A stretch of 64,000 bases of DNA. Origin: Sphingomonas tagetis. GTDB lineage: Bacteria; Pseudomonadota; Alphaproteobacteria; Sphingomonadales; Sphingomonadaceae. The notes below the pieces were generated by a model, which worked only from the letters and a program-made list of their open reading frames with translations, was not told the origin of the DNA and did no database searches. Position numbers and translations under genes: made by a program. The stretch is taken from assembly GCF_024211275.1 (NCBI RefSeq), contig NZ_JAMLDX010000001.1, positions 310,001 to 374,000 on the forward strand. The letters are read 5' to 3'. Shown piece after piece: positions 43,880-53,975 of this stretch. How positions within the stretch are numbered: the stretch's first letter is position 1; every line of letters starts with the position of its first letter.

Positions 43880-45385
43880 ATGCTGGAGGGCGTTGACGCC
43901 GCGCGCGCGGCCCTCGCAGCGGGACGTCCGGCGCTGGTATGGCGGCGCGAACTGGCCGACACCGACACGCCGGTCGCCGCCGCGCTCAAGCTGATCGAGC
44001 CGGGCCGCGGGGACTTCCTGCTCGAATCGGTCGAGGGCGGCGCGGTGCGCGGGCGGCACAGCCTGCTCGGCCTCGCCCCGGACCTCGTCTTCCGTGCGCA
44101 GGGCGAAGCGGCGGAAATCAACGCCGACTGGCTGAGCGACCGCGCGGCGTTCCGCGCGGCGGACAAGCCGACGCTCGAAGCGATGCGCGAGCTGGTGCAG
44201 GCCTGCCGGATGGACGTGCCGGCCGAGCTGCCGCGCGCGTTGGCCTGTCTGGTCGGCTATTTCGGCTACGAGACGATCGGGCTGGTCGAGAAGCTGCCGC
44301 GGGCCGCCAACGATGTGCTCGGCCTGCCCGACATGATCTTCGTGCGGCCCACGGTGATCCTGATCTTCGACCGGCTGGCGGACAGCTTGTTCGTCGTCGC
44401 GCCGGTGTGGCCCGATGCGGCGAAGGATGCCGACGCGCTGATCGCCGCCGCCGCCGAACGGATCGATGCGACCGCGGCGAAACTCGCGACCGCCCCGCTG
44501 CCACCGCGCATGACCGCCGATCCGCTCTCGGTCGAGCCGCAGCCTGCGCTCGATCCGGCCGACTATGCGGCGATGGTGGCACGGGCGAAGGACTATATCT
44601 CGGCGGGCGACATCTTTCAGGTGGTCCTCGCACAGCGCTTCAGCGCGCCCTTCACGCTGCCGCCGATCGAGCTGTATCGCGCGCTGCGGCGGGTGAACCC
44701 CTCCCCCTTCCTCTATTTCCTCGACCTGCCCGGCTTTGCGCTGACCGGGTCGAGCCCGGAAATCCTCGTCCGCGTGCGCGACGGCGAAGTCACAATCCGG
44801 CCGATCGCCGGCACGCGCCCGCGCGGCAAGACGCCGGAGGAGGACGCGGCGAACAAGGCGAGCCTGCTTGCGGACGCCAAGGAACGCGCCGAGCATCTGA
44901 TGCTGCTCGACCTCGGCCGCAACGATACCGGGCGCGTGGCGGAGGCGGGCAGCGTGCGCGTGACCGACAGCTACACGGTCGAATTCTACAGCCATGTCAT
45001 GCACATCGTGTCGAATGTGGTCGGCAAATTGCGGCCCGATGCCGACGCGCTCGACGCGCTGTTCGCGGGTTTCCCGGCGGGCACGGTCAGCGGCGCGCCC
45101 AAGGTTCGCGCGTGCGAGATCATCGCCGAACTGGAACAGGACGAGCGTGGCCCCTATGCCGGCGGTGTCGGCTATTTCTCGCCCGACGGCTCGATGGACA
45201 GCTGCATCGTGCTGCGCACCGGCATCGTCAAGGATGGCACGCTGCATGTGTCGGCAGGCGCGGGCATCGTCGCCGACAGCGTGCCCGAATATGAGCAACG
45301 CGAGTGCGAGGCCAAGGCCGGCGCGCTGTTCGCCGCGGCACGCGAAGCGGTGAAGCGGGCGAGCGAGCCGGGTTTCGGGCAGTAG
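43880..45385 (+). CDS. trpE: Anthranilate synthase component I
   Basis: A 501-residue enzyme making anthranilate from chorismate with ammonia or TrpG-supplied glutamine. The tryptophan-feedback site (DFLLESVEGG near residue 42) and the chorismate-binding region (IAGTRPRGKTPEEDAAN, then LMLLDLGRNDTGRVA and FPAGTVSGAPKVRACEII) are intact. No trpG, trpD or trpC follows; the next gene is on the opposite strand, so the glutaminase partner is encoded elsewhere. Confidence 0.97.
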   Translation: MLEGVDAARAALAAGRPALVWRRELADTDTPVAAALKLIEPGRGDFLLESVEGGAVRGRHSLLGLAPDLVFRAQGEAAEINADWLSDRAAFRAADKPTLEAMRELVQACRMDVPAELPRALACLVGYFGYETIGLVEKLPRAANDVLGLPDMIFVRPTVILIFDRLADSLFVVAPVWPDAAKDADALIAAAAERIDATAAKLATAPLPPRMTADPLSVEPQPALDPADYAAMVARAKDYISAGDIFQVVLAQRFSAPFTLPPIELYRALRRVNPSPFLYFLDLPGFALTGSSPEILVRVRDGEVTIRPIAGTRPRGKTPEEDAANKASLLADAKERAEHLMLLDLGRNDTGRVAEAGSVRVTDSYTVEFYSHVMHIVSNVVGKLRPDADALDALFAGFPAGTVSGAPKVRACEIIAELEQDERGPYAGGVGYFSPDGSMDSCIVLRTGIVKDGTLHVSAGAGIVADSVPEYEQRECEAKAGALFAAAREAVKRASEPGFGQ

Positions 45386-45394
45386 GTCGCCGGC

Positions 45395-46324
45395 TCAGGG
45401 TCTGGCGGCGATTTCGGCCTCTGCCCTGGCCTTGGCCGCCGCCATGCGGCGCGCGATGCTCGCGGCCTGCTGCCCGGCATCCCCCTCGGCCATGTTCCCG
45501 CGCATCGTATAAAGGCTGGCGATGAGGCCCCGGTCGCTGGCAGTCAGCGCGGCAGGCGACGGCGTCACCTGCGGATCGAACAGGGACAGGATCGAATCGA
45601 GCGCGACCTTGCCGTTGGCCGGTGGGCGAGCGCCGGTAAAGGCGCGGAACGCGGCGTAGTCGGCAAGCTGGCGCACCGATTTCCCCGATGCCGAGCGTTT
45701 GTCCATGATCACGACCGCGTTGACCGCGACGGTGCGGGTCGGCGTTTCGTAAACGGGTGGATTTTCCGGCGCCGATCTGGCGCTCTTCACCAGCCCCATT
45801 GCGCCGACATCGTCACGCAGCACCAGCTGACGCCAGGCACGGATCGACCCGGGCTGAAAGGCGGTGGCCCGGTCACCGTCGCCAAGATCGGAAAAGAACA
45901 TGCGATAACGGCCGCGCATATATTTCATGAACGTGTCCGCATCGGCGACGAACATGACGAGGATATTGGCCTGGCATTTGGCCTTTTTGGGCCGCGGCAC
46001 GGCGGTCTCTGCGGCGACCTCACGGATGCGGGCCTGCATCGCCTGCGCGACTTGCGGCGACAGGCCGATCACCTCGGGGCAGACGGGATCGACGAAGCGG
46101 GCATATTGGCCCTCCTGCGCATCCATCACCTGGGTGACGAAGGTCTCGATGACCTTTTCAGCCGCGCGAGTCTTGCCAGTGACCACGATCGACGGATCCT
46201 GCGCCGGCTCGGGCGCATTCGACTGGCCGGCGTGAGCGTGCGCGGCCAGGAGGCAGGCCGCCAGCACGCCGCATGCCCGGACGCCACCCGTCGTTCGCGC
46301 CCGAGAGCTCCGCTGCCACCCCAT
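45395..46324 (-). CDS. Exported hypothetical protein
   Basis: A 309-residue protein with an N-terminal export signal (about residues 15-32, ending AHAHA) and a body of mixed helices and strands. Sequence such as VVTGKTRAAEKVIETFVTQVM and RFVDPVCPEVIGLSPQVAQAM recurs in sphingomonad unknowns that I recall only as hypothetical. Two Cys (in DPVCPE and AKCQANI) may pair in the periplasm. The 3' end faces trpE 9 bp away. Function is unknown. Confidence 0.7.
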   Translation of the reverse strand: MGWQRSSRARTTGGVRACGVLAACLLAAHAHAGQSNAPEPAQDPSIVVTGKTRAAEKVIETFVTQVMDAQEGQYARFVDPVCPEVIGLSPQVAQAMQARIREVAAETAVPRPKKAKCQANILVMFVADADTFMKYMRGRYRMFFSDLGDGDRATAFQPGSIRAWRQLVLRDDVGAMGLVKSARSAPENPPVYETPTRTVAVNAVVIMDKRSASGKSVRQLADYAAFRAFTGARPPANGKVALDSILSLFDPQVTPSPAALTASDRGLIASLYTMRGNMAEGDAGQQAASIARRMAAAKARAEAEIAARP

Positions 46325-46402
46325 GCCGCGTCCTCCCCCAAAAGCCGGGGGTATAATGGCTGATAAATATGATTTAACAAGGGTGAGGCGAAACGGCTGC
46401 GG

Positions 46403-47320
46403 CTAGTGCTTCTTGTGGAAGAATTTCCCGATCACCACCGCGATCACCGCACCGACCGCCAGCCCGACCACGCCCGACGCCAATGCCGTGACCACCCAGC
46501 CCAAAAGACCGCCGCCGGCGGCCTCGGCCCAGTGATGGATCACTTCCTCCGGCGCATGCCAGCCGAGCTGGTTCGCGCCGTGGACCAGGATTCCGCCGCC
46601 GACCCAGATCATCGCCGCGGTGCCGATCGTCGACAGCGCGCTCATCACGATCGGCATGCCCTTGACCAGTCCGCGCCCGACCGCGCGCGTGAAGGACAGG
46701 CGCCGTTCCGCCAAATGCAGCCCGATATCGTCCATCTTCACGATCAGCGCGACCACGCCATAGACGCCGATCGTGATCGCAATGCCGACGATGGCGAGGA
46801 CAACGCCCTGCTCCCACACCGGCTTGGCGCTGACGTCGGCCAGCGCGATCGCCATGATTTCGGCCGACAGGATCAGGTCGGTACGGATCGCGCCAGAGAC
46901 CTTGTCGGCTTCGAGATGCGCCGGGTCGCCGACCGCTTCGGCCTCGTGCAGTTCGGCGTCGTGACCGCCAAACGCCTCGATCACTTTCTCAGCGCCCTCG
47001 AAACACAGGAAGGCGCCGCCGAGCATCAGCAGCGGCGTGATCGCCCAGGGCGCGAGCCAGCTGAGCAGCAGCGCGGCGGGGAGCAGGATGACCAGCTTGT
47101 TGAACAATGAGCCGCGCGCGATCTTCCAGATGATCGGCAACTCGCGCTGCGGCGACAGGCCGGTGACGTAGCGCGGCGTGACCGCGGTGTCGTCGATCAC
47201 CACGCCGGCGGCCTTGGTTCCAGCCTTCCCCGCCGCCGCCCCGACATCGTCGAGCGACGCGGCGGCGAGCTTGGTGATCGCGGCGACATCGTCGAGCAGC
47301 GCGGCGAGACCTGAAGGCAT
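46403..47320 (-). CDS. DUF808 family membrane protein (YedI-like)
   Basis: A 305-residue multi-pass membrane protein of the DUF808 family. The signature region includes PSGLAALLDDVAAITKLAA at the N-terminus, the KAAGVVIDDTAVTPRYVTG segment and a run of membrane helices (NKLVILLPAALLLSWLAPWA, then VVLAIVGIAITIGVYGVVAL). No function is established for the family. It ends in a His/Lys tail (IGKFFHKKH). It is downstream of clpX past a hairpin terminator. Confidence 0.85.
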   Translation of the reverse strand: MPSGLAALLDDVAAITKLAAASLDDVGAAAGKAGTKAAGVVIDDTAVTPRYVTGLSPQRELPIIWKIARGSLFNKLVILLPAALLLSWLAPWAITPLLMLGGAFLCFEGAEKVIEAFGGHDAELHEAEAVGDPAHLEADKVSGAIRTDLILSAEIMAIALADVSAKPVWEQGVVLAIVGIAITIGVYGVVALIVKMDDIGLHLAERRLSFTRAVGRGLVKGMPIVMSALSTIGTAAMIWVGGGILVHGANQLGWHAPEEVIHHWAEAAGGGLLGWVVTALASGVVGLAVGAVIAVVIGKFFHKKH

Positions 47321-47358
47321 GAGATCAATTCCCTGAAAATCGAACGGCTGAATCGAAA

Positions 47359-47383
47359 CGGGCGCCGGTTGGTCCGGCGCCCG
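47359..47383 (-). terminator. Hairpin terminator after clpX
   Basis: A perfect 10-bp stem (cgggcgccgg with ccggcgcccg) and 5-nt loop, followed on the minus strand by TTTCGATTC. It lies 52 bp after the clpX stop and separates it from the DUF808 gene. Confidence 0.8.
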
Positions 47384-47435
47384 TCGAATGTTTCAAAAGG
47401 CCGAAAGGTTCAAGCCCGAGGATCAGGCCCAAGGA

Positions 47436-48707
<1,272 letters not shown>

Positions 48708-48814
48708 TCAGTCATCCTTTGCGTGCCAAGGCGGTTACGCAGCCCGGCATCCTACACCCGGGATCATCCCCGGCAATCAAAAACGCCTTCTAACGCGTCA
48801 AGGTGAGCAGGCGA

Positions 48815-49486
48815 TTAAGCCGCGCCGCTCTCGCCGTCGGTCGGCTGCGGGCGCTTGTCATACACTTCGTCGACAAGACCGAACGCCTTGGCTTCGTCCG
48901 CCTCGAGGAAGGTATCGCGGTCCATCGCCGCCTCGATCCGCTCAAGCGGCTGACCGGTATATTTGACGTACAGCGCGTTCATCCGGTCCTTGATGCGCTG
49001 GATTTCCTTGGCCTGGATCTGGATGTCCGACGCCATGCCCTGCGCCCCGCCAGAGGGCTGGTGGATCATGATGCGCGAGTTGGTCAGCGCCACGCGCAGC
49101 CCCGGCTCACCGGCGGCGAGCAGGAAGCTGCCCATCGACGCGGCCTGACCGATACACACCGTGCCGACGCGCGGGCGGATGTATTGCATCGTGTCGTGGA
49201 TCGCCATGCCGGCGGTCACCACGCCACCCGGCGAGTTGATGTACATCCAGATATCCTTCTTCGGGTTCTCGGACTCGAGGAAGAGCAGCTGGGCGGTGAT
49301 GACCGAGGCCATGTGATCCTCGACCCCGCCGGTCACGAAGATGATCCGCTCGCGCAGCAGGCGCGAATAGATGTCGAAGCTGCGCTCGCCGCGGCTCGAC
49401 TGTTCGATGACGATGGGAACGAGGCCGCCGGTGACGGGATCGCGCGTGAAGCCGCCGGGGGTCATCTGACCGGAAAGGGGATGCAT
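48815..49486 (-). CDS. clpP: ATP-dependent Clp protease proteolytic subunit ClpP
   Basis: A 223-residue serine protease subunit forming the double-ring chamber. The active-site Ser is in [13 protein letters not shown], the His in [13 protein letters not shown]; the activation region ([14 protein letters not shown]) and the C-terminal handle are present. The start at 49486 ([13 protein letters not shown]) gives a short propeptide-like N-terminus; an alternative Met at 49465 removes seven residues. It precedes clpX. Confidence 0.98.
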   Translation of the reverse strand: MHPLSGQMTPGGFTRDPVTGGLVPIVIEQSSRGERSFDIYSRLLRERIIFVTGGVEDHMASVITAQLLFLESENPKKDIWMYINSPGGVVTAGMAIHDTMQYIRPRVGTVCIGQAASMGSFLLAAGEPGLRVALTNSRIMIHQPSGGAQGMASDIQIQAKEIQRIKDRMNALYVKYTGQPLERIEAAMDRDTFLEADEAKAFGLVDEVYDKRPQPTDGESGAA

Positions 49487-49593
49487 AGGTGGGGAATCTC
49501 GTATGTCTGTTTTTGCCCGTCGCCTACATCGGCGCTCGATCCCCAAGGCGCAAGGGGGGAAGGCGGTGAACGGTTTGGGTTAGCGGAGCGATA

Positions 49594-50517
49594 TCATCGC
49601 AGCGGTCCGGGCTGGGCGAGATAGGCGAGCCGCCGCATCTCGCGCCGGCCGCGCACCACGGTATCGAGGATCAGGCCCGCAAACAGGCTGAGCGCGGAGA
49701 GAATAACAAGGCCGGTGGCGAGAATCGCGGTCGGGAACCGCGGCACGAGGCCGGTATCGGCATAGGTGATCGCCAGCGGCACGGACAGCACTACCGCCAC
49801 CGCCGCGAGTAGCGCCGCGACGATGCCGAAGAACAGGATTGGCTTCTCGATGCGGTAGAGCGTCAGGATCGTGCGGCCGATGCGCAGGCCGTCGCTGTAG
49901 GTCGACAGCTTCGACGCCGATCCTTCGGGCCGCGCGAGATAGCGCGTTTCGACCTCGCCCACCGGCATCTTCAGTTCGAGCGCGTGGACGCTGATCTCGG
50001 TCTCGATCTCGAACCCGGCCGAGAGCACCGGGAAACTCTTCACGAAGCGGCGCGAAAACACGCGGTAGCCCGAAAAGATGTCGGTGAAGCTGCGCCCGAA
50101 CAGCCGCGCGAGCAGCCCGGTCATCGCGCGGTTGCCGAGCACATGACCGCGGCGATAGGCGTCCTGCGCCTCGTGCACGCGGGTGCCGACGACCATGTCG
50201 AGGCCCTCGCTCAGCACCTTGTCGATCATCGCGGGCGCGGCAGTGGCGTCATAGGTCGCGTCGCCATCGGCCATGACATAGATGTCGGCGTCGACATCGG
50301 CGAACATGCGGCGGACGACATTGCCCTTGCCCTGCATCCGCTCGCTGCGGACGATCGCACCGGCCTCGCGCGCAACCTCGATCGTGCGGTCGCGGCTGTT
50401 ATTGTCATAGACGTAGATCGCAGCGCCGGGGAGCGACGCGCGAAAGGCCGCGACGGTCTGCCCGATCGCGGCCTCTTCGTTATAGCAGGGCAGGATCACT
50501 GCGATTTTCGGAGCCAT
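49594..50517 (-). CDS. GT2 glycosyltransferase with C-terminal membrane helices
   Basis: A 307-residue protein: a GT-A catalytic domain (IAVILPCYNEEAAIGQTVAAF, the DxD-like DADIYVMADGDATYD and GSRVHE-type VVGTRVHEAQDAYRRG) and two C-terminal hydrophobic helices (PILFFGIVAALLAAVAVVLS and TAILATGLVILSALSLFAGL). Such proteins transfer a sugar or phosphosugar to a lipid carrier such as undecaprenyl or dolichyl phosphate. The start at MAPKIAVILP (50517) was chosen because the longer frame lacks a ribosome site. It is divergent from the DUF4328 gene. Confidence 0.88.
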   Translation of the reverse strand: MAPKIAVILPCYNEEAAIGQTVAAFRASLPGAAIYVYDNNSRDRTIEVAREAGAIVRSERMQGKGNVVRRMFADVDADIYVMADGDATYDATAAPAMIDKVLSEGLDMVVGTRVHEAQDAYRRGHVLGNRAMTGLLARLFGRSFTDIFSGYRVFSRRFVKSFPVLSAGFEIETEISVHALELKMPVGEVETRYLARPEGSASKLSTYSDGLRIGRTILTLYRIEKPILFFGIVAALLAAVAVVLSVPLAITYADTGLVPRFPTAILATGLVILSALSLFAGLILDTVVRGRREMRRLAYLAQPGPLR

Positions 50518-50611
50518 GGCGCTCCCATAGGACCGAAATGGTAACGATTCGATCATTTTCCTTTGATCCGAGGCGTGGACGACTTCATCCTCCGACATAG
50601 GGGGAAGCATC

Positions 50612-51208
50612 GTGCGCGTTCACCAGCTGGAAATCCTGAGCTTCATCGTGATGGCGATGGTTGCGATCAGCGGCTTGAGCTCGCTCGTTGTCTTGAGCTG
50701 GGAAGCCCTGCACGCTCCCAGCTTCGTCAAATATGCGTCACCGCATTCTGATGCGATCGATATCGGCGCCGTTGCGTTCCTGTTCGCGACGGCGATCATA
50801 TTCGGCCGCTGGATCTATGTCGCGGGAACCAATGCGATCGAACTTGGCCATGACGACCTCGAATTCAGTCCAGCGTCCCGCATCTGGTGGTTTGCCGTCC
50901 CAGTCCTTTGTCTTTTCAAGCCGTTCGAGGCCATGCGCGAGTTGTGGAATGCGAGCCACGGCGAAGTTCAATACAGCAAGAATGCGTCCACGGTGACGAT
51001 CTGGTGGGCCTTGTGGCTGGGGTCGACCTTGTCCGGGTTGATGGCGGGCGTGTTCGAGGGCGTGGAAGACGGCGGCAGCGAGCTGCTGTGGTGGATCGAC
51101 GCTGTCGTCGTCGCCGCACTGTCGGCTGCCGCAATCATGCTGGTGCGTGGGATCACCGCAGCGCAGGGGCGACCGCACGTAATGCAGTTTGCAGATATAT
51201 TCGCCTGA
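50612..51208 (+). CDS. DUF4328-like multi-pass membrane protein
   Basis: A 198-residue protein with four or so membrane segments. The stretch RWIYVAGTNAIELGHDDLEF followed by SPASRIWWFAVPVLCLFKPF and EAMRELWNAS matches the DUF4328 pattern that I recall; no function is known. The GTG at 50612 has AGGGGGAA eight bases upstream, the best-placed ribosome site. It is divergent from the glycosyltransferase and followed by a bidirectional terminator. Confidence 0.78.
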   Translation: MRVHQLEILSFIVMAMVAISGLSSLVVLSWEALHAPSFVKYASPHSDAIDIGAVAFLFATAIIFGRWIYVAGTNAIELGHDDLEFSPASRIWWFAVPVLCLFKPFEAMRELWNASHGEVQYSKNASTVTIWWALWLGSTLSGLMAGVFEGVEDGGSELLWWIDAVVVAALSAAAIMLVRGITAAQGRPHVMQFADIFA

Positions 51209-51211
51209 AGC

Positions 51212-51245
51212 GAAAACCCCGCCGGTCACGGGACCGACGGGGTTT
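51212..51245. terminator. Bidirectional terminator between the DUF4328 gene and tig
   Basis: A-rich and T-rich ends flank an 11-bp stem (ccccgccggtc with gaccgacgggg, one C-A mismatch) and a short loop. It closes the plus-strand membrane-protein gene and faces the end of tig, with an A-run to the left and a T-run to the right, so it can serve both strands. Confidence 0.87.
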
Positions 51246-51268
51246 TGATTTGCTCAAGTCAGTTTGAC

Positions 51269-52885
51269 TTAGTCCGCCTTCTTCTTGGCAGGTGCCTTCT
51301 TCTTCGGCGCCGCCTCGGCGGGCGCTTCCTCGGTCTTCGCAGCCTTCTTGGCCGGAGCCTTCTTGGCGGGCGCTTCGGGAGCGGCTTCCTCGGCCTTGGC
51401 TTCCTTCTTCGGCGCGGCCTTCTTCGCCGGCTTCACGTCCTCGGCGGCGGCTTCGGCTGGAGCCTCGTCCTTCTTCGCCTTGGCCTTCTTGGCCGGCTTG
51501 GCGTCGTGATCATGGTCGTGGCCGCAGCCCGGACCATGGACGTGAGGAACGGCGCCCTCCTCGCTCTCGATCGCGGCTTCCAGCTCCTCGCGAGTCACTT
51601 CGCGCTCGCTGATCTCGGCCTTGCCGAACAGGAAGTCGACGACCTTGTCCTCATAGAGCGGCGCGCGCAGCTGGGCTGCCGCCATCGGCTCCTGCTGGAT
51701 ATACTGGAAGAAGCGCTGCTGGTCCTCCGGGCGGTACTGCTGCGCGGCCTGCGCGATCAGGCGGTTCATCTCCGCCTGAGTCACCTCGACGCCGTTCGCC
51801 TGGCCGATTTCCGAGAGCAGCAGACCGAGGCGCACGCGGCGCTCGGCGATCGCGCGGTAGTCGTCGCGATCCTTCTCCAGCTCAGCCTTGGCCGCCTCGA
51901 CGTCTTCCTCGTGGCCGGCCTCATGCTCGAGCTGCGCCCAGATCTGCTGGAACTCGGCCTCGACCATCGACGGCGGGACGGGGAAGTCGTGGCCCGCGGC
52001 GAGCTGGTCGAGCAGCTTGCGCTTCATGTGCGTGCGGGTGAGGCCACCGGTCTCGTTCTCGAGCTGGCCCTTGAGGATGCCGCGCAGCTGCTCGAGGCTC
52101 TCGAGGCCGAGATTCTTCGCGAAATCCTCATCGATCTTGGTTTCGCCCGCGGTCTGCACCTTGGTGATCTTGAGGTCGAAGGTCGCGGGCTTGCCGGCGA
52201 GATTGTCGGCGCCGTAATCCTCGGGGAAGGTCACGCTGATCTGCTTCTCGTCGCCGGCCTTCACGCCGACGATCTGGTCCTCGAAGCCGGGGATCAGGCG
52301 GCCCGAGCCGATCTCGATCGCCATGGCCTCGCCGGTGCCGCCCTCGAACGCGACGCCGTCGACCTTGCCGACGAAGTCCATCGTCACCTGGTCGCCCTGC
52401 TTCGCTTTGTACTTGTCGGCAGCGTCTTCCCACGCCTTTTGCTGGCCCGCGATCTGCGCGAGCTGCGCGTCGATCGCGCTCTCGTCGGTCGGGATCACCA
52501 GCCGCTCGAGCTTCAGCCCCTCGATCGAGGGCGCCGGCACGTCCGGCAGGACTTCCAGCTCGACCTTGACCTCGGCGTCGCCGCCGGGGGCGAATTCGCC
52601 CTCCAGGCTGACCGACGGCTGCATCGCGGGACGCAGCTTGTTGTCGGCGATGATCTTCTGCACGCCTTCCTGAATCGTCGTATTGAGCGCGTCCTGGGTC
52701 AGCGCCTCGCCGTGCATCTTGCGCACGAGATTCGCCGGCACCTTGCCGGGGCGAAAGCCGGGCATGCGGATGTTCGGCGCGACCTTCTTGACCTCGGCAT
52801 CGACGCGGCTGTCGATGTCCTTGGCGGTGATCTTCAGGGTGTAGGCGCGCTTCAGGCCTTCGTTCAACGTCTCAACGGTCTGCAT
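51269..52885 (-). CDS. tig: Trigger factor with His-rich and Lys/Ala-rich tail
   Basis: Ribosome-bound chaperone with prolyl isomerase activity. Residues 1-445 cover the ribosome-binding domain (with the FRPGKVP signature at IRMPGFRPGKVPANLVRKM), the FKBP-type isomerase domain (KYKAKQGDQVTMDFVGKVDG) and the arm domain. A 14-residue His/Asp/Cys cluster, HVHGPGCGHDHDHD, is at 448-461, and residues 462-538 are made mostly of Lys, Ala, Glu and Pro. Typical trigger factor is about 430-450 residues. The start at MQTVETLNEGL was chosen because upstream codons overlap tRNA-Leu. Confidence 0.95.
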   Translation of the reverse strand: MQTVETLNEGLKRAYTLKITAKDIDSRVDAEVKKVAPNIRMPGFRPGKVPANLVRKMHGEALTQDALNTTIQEGVQKIIADNKLRPAMQPSVSLEGEFAPGGDAEVKVELEVLPDVPAPSIEGLKLERLVIPTDESAIDAQLAQIAGQQKAWEDAADKYKAKQGDQVTMDFVGKVDGVAFEGGTGEAMAIEIGSGRLIPGFEDQIVGVKAGDEKQISVTFPEDYGADNLAGKPATFDLKITKVQTAGETKIDEDFAKNLGLESLEQLRGILKGQLENETGGLTRTHMKRKLLDQLAAGHDFPVPPSMVEAEFQQIWAQLEHEAGHEEDVEAAKAELEKDRDDYRAIAERRVRLGLLLSEIGQANGVEVTQAEMNRLIAQAAQQYRPEDQQRFFQYIQQEPMAAAQLRAPLYEDKVVDFLFGKAEISEREVTREELEAAIESEEGAVPHVHGPGCGHDHDHDAKPAKKAKAKKDEAPAEAAAEDVKPAKKAAPKKEAKAEEAAPEAPAKKAPAKKAAKTEEAPAEAAPKKKAPAKKKAD

Positions 52886-52953
52886 TTTGCTCAGGCTTCC
52901 TGCTCTGGAAGTGGAATCGGTTTCGCGGCGTCCGCTCTCGCGCCGGGCGGGAC

Positions 52954-53038
52954 TGGTGCGGGCGAAGGGACTCGAACCCCCACATCTTTCGATACTGGTA
53001 CCTAAAACCAGCGCGTCTACCAGTTCCGCCACGCCCGC
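52954..53038 (-). tRNA. tRNA-Leu (anticodon UAG)
   Basis: An 85-nt gene with encoded CCA. The acceptor stem GCGGGCG pairs with CGCCCGC, the anticodon stem CTGGT/ACCAG holds the loop TTTAGGT with anticodon TAG, the long variable arm of class II tRNAs follows, and the T loop GGTTCGAGTCC is standard. It lies 68 bp upstream of tig on the same strand. Confidence 0.97.
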
Positions 53039-53185
53039 ATCCAGGGACACCGCAGGTCGGGCGCGTCTATAGCAAGCGATACCCCGGGGGCAAGCGGCGA
53101 TGCGTCATCACGCGCCGGACGCTTTCGGACGGCCGATGAACCCGCAGCCCAGCGGCGCGTTGGAGGGCGTGAAGGAGTTTTCCCG

Positions 53186-53377
53186 ATGCCCGTCGAACCG
53201 CCCATCCCCGGCCCCGCCGAACCCAGCATCCCGCCGCCCGAGGCGCCCCCTGCCCCGCAGCCAGGCCAGCCCTCGCCCGGCGCGCCGGAGATCGAGCCCC
53301 CTGCCCCCGACATCGACGTTCCCGCGCCGCAGCCGCAGGGCGACCCGCCGGGCGCGCCGATCCAGCCGGTGGCGTGA
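53186..53377 (+). CDS. Proline-rich 63-residue protein
   Basis: A small protein, about 40 percent Pro, starting MPVEPPIPGPAEPSIPPPEA and ending DPPGAPIQPVA, with no cysteine, no signal peptide and no membrane segment. The ribosome site GAAGGAG is seven or eight bases before the ATG, so translation is likely. It would be extended and disordered, perhaps a linker or scaffold peptide. It is convergent with an exported-protein gene 5 bp away. No function is known. Confidence 0.6.
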   Translation: MPVEPPIPGPAEPSIPPPEAPPAPQPGQPSPGAPEIEPPAPDIDVPAPQPQGDPPGAPIQPVA

Positions 53378-53381
53378 GGGG

Positions 53382-53975
53382 TCAGCCGACCTTCGCGCTC
53401 GCCACCACCGCGCGGTAGTCGGCGATGTTGCGGTCGTAATAATGGATCTTCGGTGCTTCGAAGGTGATCATGTAGAGCTGACCGTTGACGATCGCCCCGG
53501 TCGCCTCGCCCGAGCGCCGCACTTCCTCGTTCTGGATCGTGAAGCTGTAGGTGAAGCGAAAGCCCGGCTTGCCCGCGAAGGTCGCAGGTTCGACCGAATC
53601 GACCGAGAAGAGCGAGGTCGAATTGGCGATGCGATAGCTCGATTCGAACATCGCCACGACATCGGGCGCCAGCATCTTAGCGTCGAACTTGGGCAGCGGC
53701 TTGTTCTTCTTGTCGACCTCGCGGAACAGCGTCTGCCCGGCGGGGATCGCGGTGTAGAAGATCAGGTCGTTGAGCGTGTTGCCGTCGAGCGTCCACGCCT
53801 CGGCATTGCGGCCGAGCCGCGCGCCGAGCCGGTTCCAGGCGATGCCCGGCGTCACCGTCAGCGCCGACTTGCGGATCAGCTGCGGCTGGCCGGCCGGCAT
53901 CAGCTTGAACCCGGCCATCGCCGGCGCGGCGGCGAGCAGCGCGGCACCGCCCGCGATCATCAGAAACTTGCGCAT
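53382..53975 (-). CDS. Exported hypothetical protein, third gene of an M48-protease operon
   Basis: A 197-residue protein with a signal peptide (MRKFLMIAGGAALLAAAPAMA) and a strand-rich body containing TPGIAWNRLG and TFAGKPGFRFTYSFTIQNEE. No catalytic motif is recognised. Its ATG shares a base with the M48 gene stop codon (TGATG), so the two are translationally coupled and probably work together. It is convergent with the proline-rich gene. Confidence 0.75.
   Translation of the reverse strand: MRKFLMIAGGAALLAAAPAMAGFKLMPAGQPQLIRKSALTVTPGIAWNRLGARLGRNAEAWTLDGNTLNDLIFYTAIPAGQTLFREVDKKNKPLPKFDAKMLAPDVVAMFESSYRIANSTSLFSVDSVEPATFAGKPGFRFTYSFTIQNEEVRRSGEATGAIVNGQLYMITFEAPKIHYYDRNIADYRAVVASAKVG

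Noticed and set aside
43187..45298. A 703-codon open frame antisense to ppiD and trpE
   Set aside because: Composition is Arg/His-rich and typical of antisense shadows; both plus-strand genes are unmistakable.
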